Assembly: GCA_014773175.1 (NCBI GenBank)
Contig: VXCM01000217.1
Location: 62,001 to 126,000 of the forward strand
Reading direction: 5' to 3'
Origin: Lucifuga dentata
Taxonomy: Eukaryota; Chordata; Actinopteri; Ophidiiformes; Bythitidae
Length of the DNA: 64,000 nucleotides
The translations under genes and the position numbers were made by a program. The notes under the pieces were generated by a model. The model worked only from the letters and a program-made list of their open reading frames with translations. It made no database searches and was not told where the DNA came from. Positions 53,701 to 64,000 of the stretch are shown here, piece after piece (position 1 is the stretch's first letter; every line of letters starts with the position of its first letter).

Positions 53701-56069
53701 CTAGGATGTCGTTTCCTGTTTTACTTCCGTTGCGTCATTTTGAGCAGGAGTCGGGGGCTCGGACGGCCCCGGATCTGCTGCAGCAGGATTTACGTTAGGA
53801 GGCGGGGCTAAAGGTTCTGATTTGGCCTTCTGTTGAGAAGGTTCAGCACTGGTTTCTACAGTTACAGCAGGAGTCACACGAGGTTTTTCTGAGCTGTCAG
53901 AGTTCCGCAATCTCTCCATGTTTTCCAGTTCGGCCAATCGGTCATCTTTGTCCCACCGCGTTGTCCTCTCTCGTCTTTCTGATCGCCTTGGTCTGTCCCC
54001 TTCTTTTCCTTCGGCTCCTCTACCTCTTTCTCGGTTCCCGCCCTCTCCACGTCCTCTTTCTCCTGCCTCTCCCCTCCCTCGCNTCTACCTCTTTCTCGGT
54101 TCCCGCCCTCTCCACGTCCTCTTTCTCCTGCCTCTCCCCTCCCTCGCTCCCTGTCCCCATCATCACACCTCCCACGTTCCCTGTCACCATCCAGACTGCT
54201 TCGCCTGTCTCTCCAGTCCCGTCTGTCCCTGTCCCTCTCCCGATCACGGTCTCTGTCTCGTTCCCTGTCTCTGTCCCTCTCCCATCCTCCTCCCCCCCTA
54301 TGATCACCGCCATCGTCCTGCCAGCCTCCAAGCCTGTCCCTTCCATCCATTCTATCACCACCTCCCCCTCTTCCTCCATCACCAAATGGGCGTCTTCCTC
54401 CTCCAAAACCTCGATCTCTCTCTCTATCCCTGTCTCGATCCCAGTCTCTGTCTCGCTCGGGCTCTCGGTCCCTGAATCCAGGTCTGTCTCCCCTGAATGG
54501 CCTGCCATCCATTTCTTCTGGCCCCTCCATTCCCCGAGGCCCACCTGGTCTGATGAAAGGGGGAGGAGGGCCTTGAAGAGGAGGGCCGTGCCCATGTGGA
54601 GGAAAAGAACCCCTCATGTTGTGATGAGGAGGCATCCCAAAGCCTCCCTGAGGCGGAAGAGTGTCGTGGTGCATTATTTGAGGGTGGGGCCCCCTGTGGA
54701 GCATCTGGGGGGGCATGGGAGGCATGTTGGGGTGAGGGGGTCTTGGGCCATGGGGAGGAGGGAAACGTTGCATATGTGGTGGCACAGGACCCGGAGGACG
54801 CTGGAGTGGGATTATGCCAGGCCGTGCCCCAAGGAGGCCAGCAGAAGAGGGCTGGATGTTTCCTGGAGGTCCAATTACCTGGTTACCTGAATGAGAAATA
54901 AGTTGTAACACTTATTAAGATGTCACATTACAAAAAAACATTATCAAAACAGTTTTGGCTAGAACTTCCAACTCTTGGTTCTTGGATAATTTCACCCTTG
55001 GTTTAACTGCCACACTGCAGTAACAATCATGTAGTAATTTTAGAAATGACTGGGCACATCAAGACACGGACTTTAGAAGACAAACCATTGGTCAGGTAAA
55101 AATTTAGTAGAGGAAGATGGAAGATAAACTGACCCATTGGTCCCATCTGGCTGTTGAAGAGGTTGGGACCTTCAGGGCCCTCATCTTTTTTTCTGTTGCC
55201 CAGGCCTGCTGAGTCCAGAGGTGGGTCTTCAGGTCCACCTTTAGAAGTAGGTGGGGGACCCAGAGGCATGGCACCTGGGGGAGGAAAACCTGGGAAGAGA
55301 TGGAAGGAGTGTCTGAGGACATCTGACTTGACATTGTGCAAAAGTGTGAGAAAGCTGCTGAGAAATGTTTGGGGATAATTGTAGGAGGGGCTACCTGGTG
55401 GCAACTGCATGGGGTTGAAGCCAGGTCTCATGAAGGGAAGAGGGGGGACACCTGGGGGGAAGGAAGGTGGAGGCATGCCTATAGGACTGGGAAGACCCCC
55501 GGGGAAGACTGGAGGCTGGAGGGAACCAATACCCACAACCGGCTGCTGCATCGGCGGCTGTACTGAAGGAGCCTGAGGATGTTTACAAGGATTTACACGT
55601 AAAGTGCATTGTTAAATTCACTGACAATTCCTGACACACTCAAACAATCTGACTGTAAGTGTGGAGCAACTGGATGGATGAGAGATTTTCAGTGAAACAA
55701 CTATCATCCGTTGGGGTGTTTTAATAACGTTTCAGGATGCTAAGGGAGCAGCAATGGTAAACTGCCTCCCTTAAAATGCTGCAACAGACAACAGGTCAGG
55801 CTAAACCTCTGAACCAAACTCTTAACTACGCCTGATTGGTAAATGATAAAAAGCAGGATAAGCTACATTTAGTTGCAGCAAGGAACTAGTAAGTCTCTGC
55901 CACAGCAATATATCAGCATATCTCTACCTAATGTTGTTTACCTGTGCAGGAGGAGCAGCTGCAGAAGCCACAGGTAATACCTGGACCTCCTCAGGGTGCT
56001 GCGGCTCCGATCGGCCATTGTGGGCGAGTTCCTCCGGGTTCTCCAGACTCTTTCTTATGACAGTCCATT
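53701..56069 (-). CDS. scaf4: scaf4 Pro-rich region and Arg/Asp/Gly C-terminal tail
   Basis: Exons 55942-56069, 55395-55572, 55134-55289 and 53701-54886 encode Pro/Met/Gly-rich sequence (MPPPSFPPGVPPLPFMRPGF, AGLLGARPGIIPLQRPPG, PPHMQRFPPPHGPRP). A long run of Arg-Asp, Arg-Glu and Gly repeats follows (RDRDWDRDRDRERDR, GGGRRPFGDGGRGGGG), ending QNDATEVKQETTS and stop at 53703-53701. In the last exon an N at 54083 separates identical 64-base copies (54019-54082 and 54084-54147). Together they add 65 bases and throw the frame; removing them joins the two frames, so the break is an assembly error, not a pseudogene. Confidence 0.9.
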
Positions 56070-59000
56070 CTAAAACAAGTCACACAGCACCACCATATTA
56101 AAAATGCAGAGTGGCCAATGCACCTGTGAAACCATTAAAGGACCATACCACCCATTATGCATGTTTGAGCCTAATATATTCAATTTTCATACATGTAACA
56201 TTACTGACAATCATTTCCCAAAGCATACTACTGGAACAGTCAGTTAAATTTTTTTTTTCTATCTTCCAGACCGCCATTGGTTTCAGTTCATTCTGGTACA
56301 CTAATGAAATCAACTTGTTGATACTTAAAACGTTCTTGGGATAGATAATCCATTATCATGAACAACACGTATATTGAGGTTTTTTTTTGAAGTTTCGTAA
56401 TCTTAGTGTTTAAGCACAATAAAAAGCATGGAGTCAATGTATGTCTCCACCGGGGAATATAGTCCCAAAAGAAGACCTGCGTTTATGGAAAAATTTAAAG
56501 GACCGTGACTTCATAAGGCTGNTTTTATCCTTTGGGAAATGATTGACAGTAACCTTACATGTATGAAAATTGAATATATTAGGCTCAAACATGCAAAATG
56601 GATGGTGTGGTCCTTTAACATAAATAATACGACTTATTTAATAATGCAGTTTTGAAGTATGGCCACAAACAAAAGTGAGTTTGCTCGAATGGTTATGTTT
56701 GTTAATCTGATTCATATCATTAATATCACTGTTATAGCATCTATTTGGAACATTTAATAAAAGCAGGAATACTTTGTGTAATGTGCTGATACTGTCATAC
56801 TGTTTACTTGTCCCACCTCTGCAAATCACCTGTTGGTGTTTTTACCTGGTGCTAAGGTGTCCACATCCAGAATTCCTCCTTCTCTGAGTTCCTCCAGCTG
56901 CTCCTCTCTAACCTTAGACCAGGGTACGTACGCGACTCCCAGTTCCACATCCCAGTACTGTTTAAACTCTGCCTTTATGCCCTTATTCAAGGCCCAAGCA
57001 ATCTGAAAACAGAACAATCCGTGATCCAATTTCATTTCTGGATTTTCTTTGAATTCTGACTTACAAGCGTGGTACTGTGCAGTAATTGAAGTTCCTCCCT
57101 CACCTTAATGGCCTTCTGGTTAACTTTGAAAGTCCCTCTGCTGAGCTTCTGCAGAGCTCTGAAGGCGTCTTGTCTGTGCACCATGACAATATATGCACAA
57201 CCACGTGGAGGAATCATCTACACAAGACAGGAGGGACAATGAACAGGTGAGGGGAAAAAAAAAAAAAAAAAAANAAAAAAAAAAAAAAAAAAAGTTGGCT
57301 GGTTCTAGCATAAAGCTCATAAAAGAGCTATTGTTCCATAAACAGGTACAGGTATAAAACAAGTTTATGTCATGTTTTAATTTTAGCATACAACTAGCAG
57401 TAACGCAAACAATCTTTTTAGGCCCACTTACATTGATGGACTCAATCTGCCCAAACTCCTCCAGTAAACAGGCAACATCTTGTTGCTGTGTTCTCTTGTC
57501 CAACTGGCCCACCCACAGAGTTGTACTACAAACTGAAAGTGATTAAAAAAACAAAAAACAAAAAAAAAACCACACAAACATTAAAGGGTTGACAGCAACC
57601 TCTTATGAATGTAAAATTGAATTCAGTACCAAGAACAGGTTAAAAAAAAAAAACCTTATAAATAAAATATAAATGCTTAAGATTTTATAGCTCATGACTT
57701 ACTGCTCAGTGTCTCGCTCTTGGGCGTTGGGAGGCCTTTCTGCCGTCGCTCCCTCTCTTTCTCTCGTTCCCTGCGCTCCAGCGAGCGGGTGCGTGGTGAA
57801 TGATGGCGACGATCTCTGGAGCGCGAGCGGGATCGTCTGTGCCTAGATCGCCGTGTACGAGAATTAGACCGTGACCTCCTCCGCTTTGGAGACCTGGGGA
57901 CAAAAAAAAACAAAAAAAAACAGCCATTGTAACTGATAAAAGGTTCAATTAAAAAAAAGTGCAAATGTAGACTCTGAAGGAAACCAGCCCAACCAAATTA
58001 TATTCTGACATCCCACTTCAGATGCTTACCTGGAGCCTGAGTGTGACCTGCGGCCAAGTCTGCCATCTCTCATAGAAAGGTCCATGTCCATAGATAAATC
58101 CTGATATGGTGCAAACAAGATGTGGTCACTACATACAAGATACTAAACTCAAGATGGAATCATATAACACCTGTAAGGGTCATTTCCTTGATAAGAACAA
58201 ATTACCTTAAAACTACCAAACACCAGAACACACTGTACATCTAAATCTGAGAACATACATGCTGCAGCTTCCCACCTATTAGGCAATATAAGTTATTTTT
58301 ATGATTTTTTTTTTTTAGGGGGTGTTTTAGTCCACAGCATTTTTGTTGTTATGATGATATGGTGGGTGGTATTTATGTGCTAATGCTGCATAGACACTAA
58401 AACAAGAGGAAGAAAAGGAACATCACTTATTCAAAAAAATCTTTCAATCAGCCTGTGACACTGAGACACTTTCAGTTTTCAGGTATTTAACCTCAGTTCC
58501 TTGATTCACTAATGTGCATGATTATTACACTAATAACAGCTTCTTAAATTTGTTTTTACAACAGATAAGCCTACCTGTTGTTGCTGGGCTGCGTTATGGA
58601 GAGGGTATCCTCCCGGGAAGCCTGGAAGTCCAGCAGAGCCGGGCAGCGGCTGGCCAGGCTGAGCATGTCCCATAGGAGGCATCATTCCAGGAAAGCCTTG
58701 ACCTGGCAGTAATCCAAAGGCCTGGAGCTGGCCGTTAGGTGGGAGAGGAGCCTGAAACAGAAAACAGTGGTCACTAATGTGCATGAACAAGAGTGTTTCC
58801 CAAAACTGAATTTATTTCCAAATTACTTTTCACCCACACAAAGGATTTTTCAAAATTGTCTATTTGCTATTTCTTCCTTTATAAAGTACTTCAAAAAGCA
58901 GTTGAAGCACTGACCATAAAGTCGGCTACAATGATGCATTTATTTATAATTGCACAAATTCGCTAATCAGATGTTGACATGCTTCCCCATCTACAGCTCT

Positions 59001-62000
59001 TATTGCACACCTGGCTGTTTAATTGCCTCTCCTGTGGTTTCTTCCATTTTTTCCCTTTATACGAAGAGCGTTTTTTTGGGGGAGTTTTCCCTAGAGAGCT
59101 TGGCCTGGATTATGAGCTGCTTATGTAAAGCCCTTTCAAACATTGTATGTGATATTGGACCATACAAATAAACTTGACTTGAGGGAATCACTATACAGAC
59201 AGTACAGCAGATAGCCAGTATGCATTGCTTAGCATACTAAGTCAGGTGTACTCAAATACAAATCTTAAAGGTCCACAAAGAAAATTTTCAATAAGAGAAA
59301 GGTCTGTCTATTAAAGTCAGTCAAGCCAGGGTTGGATTGGGATCCTAATTTTTTACCAACAATTTAAGGTGTTAAGTGGGGGGTAGGTGCCGACGAAACT
59401 AGCTGCGTGGACAACCAGTTTGACTTTACAGCGGAGAATTTTGACTCGTTGCATCGCAGTGATGTCTTGCAGACAAGTAATACAGATGAAAAGTATAATT
59501 TGCTCAGAGTCCAGAGACAGCTGTGGTTTGGGTCTGGATACGGGCCAAACCACCGGTGTCCAGATTTTGAGGATGACTGGCATAAGCTGCCATTGTGGTG
59601 GTAAGAGACTTTAATTTGGTAACATTTTGGAATGCAATTTTATCACAGAAATGAAAATAAAACAAAAAGAACAAGGACACAAAGGGAGTGACTTTTCTGA
59701 AAAGATTTGTTCATTTCTAATCAAAAAAGCCTTTCTATCACCTGTGAGGGGTCTTGTGACATGTTCATCATCTGTGGTTTAAAGTGTTCCATGTGCTGCG
59801 GGAAGGCTGAAGACTGCTGCATACTGTCAGGATAAAAATACACAAATTCAGCTTTACAAATGACCAAGGGTTCCCTTCTGGAATAACAGCAGTGTTGTCA
59901 TTAATATCGGTAATGGATCAGGAGCTTACACGGGGTGTTGTGATGAACTTTCATCCTTCTTTGCTTCATCTGCTCCTTCTGGTTCATCATCATAGTCAAA
60001 GCGATCCAGCAATTTCTATGAGAGATGATTGAACAGAATGAAAAAATGTGAAGGTTTATGCTGCACAGATATGTAATTACTTATTCACAGTGGCCTTGGT
60101 CTGTTCATTTCTGTTCACTGCGATGTATTCACAGCTCTGTGCTACATAATGTCTGCCATATTGCAAAGTCACATTTCTGTTGTTGATGTCATAAAAAAAA
60201 AAAAAGAACTCACAGCCACTTTGTCAAAAGCAGTCTTCTGCTGGGTGGGTGGGGTGGACAGGGGGGGATGTGGGGCAACCATGCCCAGGTTAGGGATGAC
60301 GGTCTGGGCCTGTGTATGAATGGGATGCGCAGGCAGCTGAGCGTTGGTGTCCGGCTTAACTGGCTGCTGCTGAAAATTCTGGAGCATCTGCTGAAGCTGA
60401 GAAATGCAGGTGACACAGAGAGAAAGAAAAAGAGAATGTGGTAAGAAATGTGTCAATAATCTCAAGAATAACAGAAAATGACTGAGAAGATAGTCAAATT
60501 CAAGCGTGCAACACACACACACACACACACACACACACCTGTTGACCCTGTGAAGACTGGAAGAGCTGTGCGACAGCAGCAAAGGCATCTGAATTTTGAA
60601 GTGGAGGAGCAGATGTTATGGAGGAGTTTGCAGTTACTGCAGCAACTGGCTCTTTGGCTGGAGAAGGAGGAGAACCTGAATGGAGACATGACAGTACAAA
60701 CACACACACAGTCATCCAAATATCCCACATCAATCACACTCTATCCTAATATCTTACACAGTGTGTTTCAATACCCCTGAAATGGATTTAGAAAAATGTC
60801 TAGGATGGATATCTTGTAAAGGCCTTTACACACCAAGAGCAAATTAATGACACGAAATTGTGAATTTTTCAGAGGCAAATTTGTTGAGGTTAAATATAGT
60901 TACACCAAACAAGAAGCAATTTTTTTTTTTTTTAAATATTCATATACACTCAATGGCCAAGAAAGTAGAAACAGTTGTCCAATGTAATGTAGTGCAATAC
61001 AACAGTCCTGCAATAAATACTATCTTACTTAAAATGTTAAATTTTTGCTCAGACCGCTATTCAAGTTGTTTGTATGCTGACTTTATTTCATGATACACTT
61101 TTGAGGCTGTACTTTGTGGAGGTGTTGTATTAAACTGAATTATATTTAAGGTTGTTTCTATTATTCTGCCCACCTCACTTACATGGAGGAGCCAAAATAT
61201 TAGAAATACGGTACAATATAATGCCAGTAAAACAAAAACAGACTCCAGCCTCAAAAAAGTCCTGAGAGCTGAATCAACACTTCTCTGTCATCAGCCACTG
61301 AGAAGTATTACTTCCATAAAGTTAATATTTATTACAGGACTGTTGTATTGGATTGTATTACAAAGAACAAGTGTTTCTGTTTTTCTGGCCACTGAGTGTA
61401 GGTTCACCCTTAAAGGACCATACCACCATTTTGCATATTTGAGCCTAATATATTCAATTTTCATACGTTACGTTACTGACAATCATTTCCCANATTTTGC
61501 ATATTTGAGCCTAATATATTCAATTTTCATACGTTACGTTACTGACAATCATTTCCCAAAGGACAAATCCGTATTTCAGCTTTCCTGATATTTTGCAAAA
61601 CCTCTTAATCTTTCAGAATCAAATATTCAAGTAATACACCCACCTTAAAAATCAATGTTTCGTCTGCTAATAGTTATGCAACCTTATGAAGTCATGGTTG
61701 TTTTCCATAAATGCAGGTCTTCTTTTGGGACTATATTCCCTGGTGGAGACATACATTCACTCCATGCTTTTTATTACACTTAAACGCTAACTTACATAAC
61801 TTCNTTGATTTTAATAGCGTACCAGAATGAACTGAAACCAGTGGCGGTCTGGAAGGTAGGAAAAACATTTAACTCACTGTTCCAGTAGTATGCTTTGGGA
61901 AATGATTATCAGTAACGTTATGTGTATGAAAATTGAAATTAGGCTCAAACATGCAAAATGGGTGGTATGGTCCTTTAAAAAACAGACTACAGAACAAAAC

Positions 62001-63553
62001 TAAGTCAACATCAAGCAAGGATGACCTGCTTCTGATTTTCCTTTACAAAAGGAAAAAAAAAGAAATAAACATAGATTTTGGGTGCATTTGGTACTAAGAA
62101 TGAGGAAAGAGCATGGAGAATTTCGTTGTTTGATAGGAATTAAAACTTCATCATGACCACTTTCGGACAACAACTGAGCTCGGGTTCAACCCACCGTTGT
62201 CATAATGAAGCTCTTCAGCTCCTCCACCTCTTGAAAATCGTTGTCTTTATAGATTTTATTCCTTTTATCATACACAACAGCATTCTGTGACACAAAAACA
62301 ACCAGACGATCGGCTGTGTTGAATGTTTTGAGTGTGACATCACAGCACATTACAGATGGGTCTGATGCATTGTATTCGCAGACAAAGGGTTGGAAAAACC
62401 TTGAATTGAAAAACATTTATTCCACAATTTCCTCAAGTGAAAGTCTGTCGCTGATGCCATTAACAGGGCGCGAGTTTGAAAAATATTACTAATGGCGTGA
62501 AATATTTGCACATATTATTCTCCTCTGGTGTGTAAAGTACTTAAAAGTCACACTGACATAACCTGGTGGCCTTAGTGCATATTCACAGTCATCACAACTG
62601 CCTTGTGTGTACAAGCACAAAACACACACCTGTCTCATCTGTGCCTGTGAAGCCTGCAGTAGCACTGCTGGAGCCGGCTGCCATGTCCAAGAGCGGCTGA
62701 ATAACCTCGATCTTGAACACGCCATTCTTCTGCCACAGGTTCAACACCCGCACTATCTTACTCTGCTCAGAATAAGAAGACAAGCGGCAAGGAAGTGAGA
62801 GAAGAAGGGATAACAGGAGGGTGATTTACAAAAGTACATTTCTTGGTAAATCCTTCACCCCGAATCAAATGTTACAGCCCAAACATATCCGTGTTAATAT
62901 TTATCATCACATGGTCATTCTCATGCAGCGTTTTCTGTTCTTACCCTATCTTCCAAGGGACAAAGGCAGAGATTCTCAAAAGTTCCAGTTATGTTTTTGG
63001 TGAACCTTGGGCCAAACACATCCTTGTCTGGCCCAAACTGGTGTCTGGACTGCCTAACAATAGAATCCACAACATACAAGCCTGCTACCTTGTACTCAGG
63101 CTTACACTGAAGACAAAAGGGGAGGAAGAAAATACTTACTGAAAAAACACAAAGCAAAATATTTGGTAAAATTCATGTTTGTCAGGAAAAGAATTGTGAT
63201 AACTGAATTTTGAGAGGTTTGTCTCACCTTTTTAATAAACTTTTCCACAATTTGGACAACATGCTTGTAGAGCTGAGAAGGAAAAAGTCGCATGAGCTCA
63301 TTATTTATCAAGAACAGGCTTAAAAGCTGAGGGATATAACTTTAAAAACGCAGAGAAGGTCATTAATAAAAGTGATCACATTGAACACACCAACAGATTT
63401 CTTCCAATGGAGAAATGTACAGACATGACTAACCCTCTCAAAACAAAGAAATAAGAAACTCATTCTTACTTTCATAGCTTTGATGGCTGATTTGGTGATG
63501 GATATCATCTTGGCCCGAGATATTGGTGGCTTAGAGTCCATCAGTGAGAATAA
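53701..63553 (-). CDS. scaf4: SCAF4 (SFRS15), RNA polymerase II CTD-binding SR-like factor, 18 coding exons
   Basis: SCAF4 binds the phosphorylated RNA polymerase II tail and nascent RNA and suppresses premature polyadenylation. Exons right to left: 63470-63553, 63228-63272, 62945-63106, 62630-62762, 60539-60675, 60214-60396, 59930-60015, 59742-59823, 58575-58751, 58030-58100, 57703-57893, 57432-57532, 57104-57217, 56846-57002, 55942-56069, 55395-55572, 55134-55289 and 53701-54886. Phases agree at every junction. With one assembly duplication removed the total is 1102 codons including stop; human SCAF4 is about 1150 residues. The short first coding exon (ending before LFSLMDSKPPISRAK) lies beyond the right edge. 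Domain order is CID, Gln/Pro-rich linker, RS region, RRM, Pro-rich region, Arg/Asp/Glu/Gly-rich tail. The paralogue SCAF8 has the same layout; linkage to sod1 and tiam1 favours SCAF4. Confidence 0.94.
56135..56618. mobile_element. Foldback TTAA element, copy 7, inside a scaf4 intron
   Basis: It starts TTAAAGGACCATACCACCCATTATGC and ends GGATGGTGTGGTCCTTTAA, with TTAA at both borders. It lies in the intron between the 56846 and 55942 exons. Interior order is reverse relative to copy 2. An N at 56522 replaces part of the interior between CATAAGGCTG and TTTTATCCTTTGGG, so the copy is shortened by the assembly. Confidence 0.8.
56846..57532 (-). CDS. scaf4: scaf4 RNA-recognition motif exons
   Basis: Exons 57432-57532, 57104-57217 and 56846-57002 encode the RRM. 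RNP2 is TTLWVGQL, RNP1 is RGCAYIVMV, followed by ALQKLSRGTFKVNQKAIKIA. The conserved post-RRM block (WALNKGIKAEFKQYWDVELG, YVPW) comes next. The intron at 57218-57431 contains a poly-A run split by an N (57274). Confidence 0.94.
57703..58100 (-). CDS. scaf4: scaf4 RS region exons
   Basis: Exons 58030-58100 and 57703-57893 encode DLSMDMDLSMRDGRLGRRSH, then SPKRRRSRSNSRTRRSRHRR, SRSRSRDRR and ERREREKERERRQKGLP. This Arg/Ser-rich segment is the SR-like part and a likely nuclear speckle and localisation signal. Confidence 0.92.
58575..60675 (-). CDS. scaf4: scaf4 Gln/Pro-rich linker exons
   Basis: Five exons (60539-60675, 60214-60396, 59930-60015, 59742-59823, 58575-58751) include NSDAFAAVAQLFQSSQGQQ, LQQMLQNFQQQPVKP, QKTAFDK, KLLDRFDYDDEPEG and PLPPNGQLQAFGLLPGQGFP, blocks shared with SCAF4. 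The exon ending at 60214 uses donor GTGAGT and adds Val-Ala after TAFDK; an in-frame alternative donor (GTGGCT) six bases earlier would restore the more usual FDK-KLLDRFD. Confidence 0.88.
59027..59182 (+). mobile_element. LINE-like 3' tail (teleost L2/Maui type) in a scaf4 intron
   Basis: CTGTGGTTTCTTCCATTTTTTCCC..GGGGGAGTTTTCCCTAG..TGTAAAGCCCTTTCAAACATTG..ACAAATAAACTTGACTTGA is homologous to the copy at 29740-29915. It is non-coding. Confidence 0.6.
59368..59604 (+). other. Unidentified protein-like open frame within a scaf4 intron
   Basis: Opposite to scaf4, between its exons at 58575-58751 and 59742-59823, a 78-codon frame runs from just after a TAA to a TAA. It includes DETSCVDNQFDFTAENFDSL, NLLRVQRQLWFGSGYGPNHR and CPDFEDDWHKLPLWW. 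The composition (Trp, Cys, Asp, Phe) is less repetitive than other chance frames here. There is no ATG at its start and I do not recognise it; it may be a fragment of a mobile element or retrocopied exon. Confidence 0.3.
60513..60538. repeat. (CA)n tract forming a scaf4 splice donor
   Basis: On the scaf4 strand the exon ends CAACAG and the intron starts directly with (GT)n, so the donor site itself is the first unit of the microsatellite. Confidence 0.85.
60945..61400. mobile_element. Mariner/Tc1-like MITE in a scaf4 intron
   Basis: It begins TACACTCAATGGCCAAGAAAG and ends TTTCTGGCCACTGAGTGTA. Longer inner inverted similarity includes GCAATACAACAGTCCTGCAATAAATA and TATTTATTACAGGACTGTTGTAT. 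TA borders fit a Tc1/mariner-type target. No transposase frame. A fragment of the same family lies near 39655-39710. Confidence 0.75.
61410..61978. mobile_element. Foldback TTAA element, copy 8, inside a scaf4 intron
   Basis: It starts TTAAAGGACCATACCACC and ends GGTGGTATGGTCCTTTAA, TTAA at both borders, 9 bases right of the mariner-like MITE. An N at 61493 separates identical 65-base copies (61428-61492 and 61494-61558), and an N at 61804 marks missing interior sequence. Confidence 0.8.
62630..63553 (-). CDS. scaf4: scaf4 CTD-interacting domain exons
   Basis: Four exons encode the CID: LFSLMDSKPPISRAKMISIT, LYKHVVQIVEKFIKK, CKPEYKVAGLYVVDSIVRQS through FGPRFTKNITGTFENL, and SKIVRVLNLWQKNGVF through IQPLLDMAAG. 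This helical domain reads phospho-Ser2/Ser5 marks on the polymerase tail. The residues are nearly identical to vertebrate SCAF4/SCAF8. The donor of the 62630 exon is GACAG|GTGTGTGTT. Confidence 0.93.
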
Positions 63554-64000
63554 CTAGAGACAGAGTAAATTAAAATTGAGCATTAGTCGTGAAGAGTTAT
63601 GAGACAAGATGCAAAAAAGACAGGATAACTGGCCAGTACCAGAGGACTGAAATTATCAGATTTTGTCCACATCAGAGAACAACACATTCACATGAAAAGC
63701 TCTCAAAACAGAATGCTTTTGCCAGTAAGGGGTGAGAATTAAAGCTCAACTGTACACGTTTTTACAGAAACATTCATGAAGCTCAACCAAATGCTTCAGA
63801 GGAAGAATAAAGTAACACTTGTTACATCTATGAATCTTCACAGGCTGATATTTATGATAATGATCCATTCTTGCAATTAGTATGTCCGATGTGTATTTGT
63901 CATCACAAAGATGATTTCAGTAATATTTCTCCTAATATTAAGCTGGTCAATTAAAAAAAAAAAAAAAAAAAAAAACTGGCCTAACAGGGGAAGTAAAACA
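63554..64000. other. scaf4 intron to the right edge
   Basis: No exon for the expected first coding segment was found. A poly-A run lies near 63953-63974. Confidence 0.7.

Noticed and set aside
54019..54147. scaf4 as a pseudogene because of the frameshift in its last exon
   Set aside because: The shift is explained exactly by the 65-base duplicated overlap plus N, and every other exon is intact.
53918..54890. Long plus-strand open frames (up to about 309 codons) over the scaf4 last exon
   Set aside because: They are antisense shadows of the Arg/Asp-rich coding exon, created by its biased composition.
53701..63553. Assignment to SCAF8 rather than SCAF4
   Set aside because: Both share the CID-RS-RRM layout, but direct linkage to sod1 and tiam1 matches the SCAF4 neighbourhood.

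Overview
The window looks like nuclear DNA of a bony fish, probably a percomorph teleost. The protein-coding exons are small, split by introns with canonical GT/AG ends, and match vertebrate TIAM1, SOD1 and SCAF4. The non-coding DNA is dense in (CA)n, (GA)n and GATA-type microsatellites and in typical teleost mobile elements. No bacterial-type operon, CRISPR array, rRNA or convincing tRNA was seen. All three genes lie on the minus strand.

Layout. Positions 1-5118 hold the first five coding exons of tiam1, a Rac-specific guanine-nucleotide exchange factor; the gene runs off the left edge after the first half of its N-terminal PH domain. About 40 kb of mostly non-coding DNA follows (5.1-45.6 kb), which I read as the tiam1 5' UTR introns plus intergenic sequence. 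It contains two candidate untranslated tiam1 exons (36013-36129 and 9144-9226), a 5'-truncated non-LTR retrotransposon with a perfect 17-bp target duplication, a hAT-like non-autonomous element with an 8-bp duplication, several foldback elements and many microsatellites. Positions 45919-48737 hold a complete five-exon sod1 (154 residues, all metal ligands present). Positions 53701-63553 hold 18 coding exons of scaf4, covering everything except a short first coding exon that must lie beyond the right edge.

The same three-gene neighbourhood exists in human (TIAM1-SOD1-SCAF4). From memory of the human map, SOD1 there is transcribed opposite to the other two, whereas here all three share one strand. 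The genes are not functionally coupled: cytoskeletal signalling, superoxide removal and control of transcript 3'-end choice.

Two observations matter most. First, a foldback element of about 0.5-0.6 kb with terminal inverted repeats near 88 bp, mostly flanked by TTAA, is present in at least eight copies plus two half-copies; I do not recognise a named family. Second, the assembly carries 23 single N characters. About half sit between two direct copies of 60-67 bp of the same sequence. These look like contig ends that overlapped but were not merged, and they falsely duplicate 21 codons of a tiam1 exon and falsely frameshift the last scaf4 exon.
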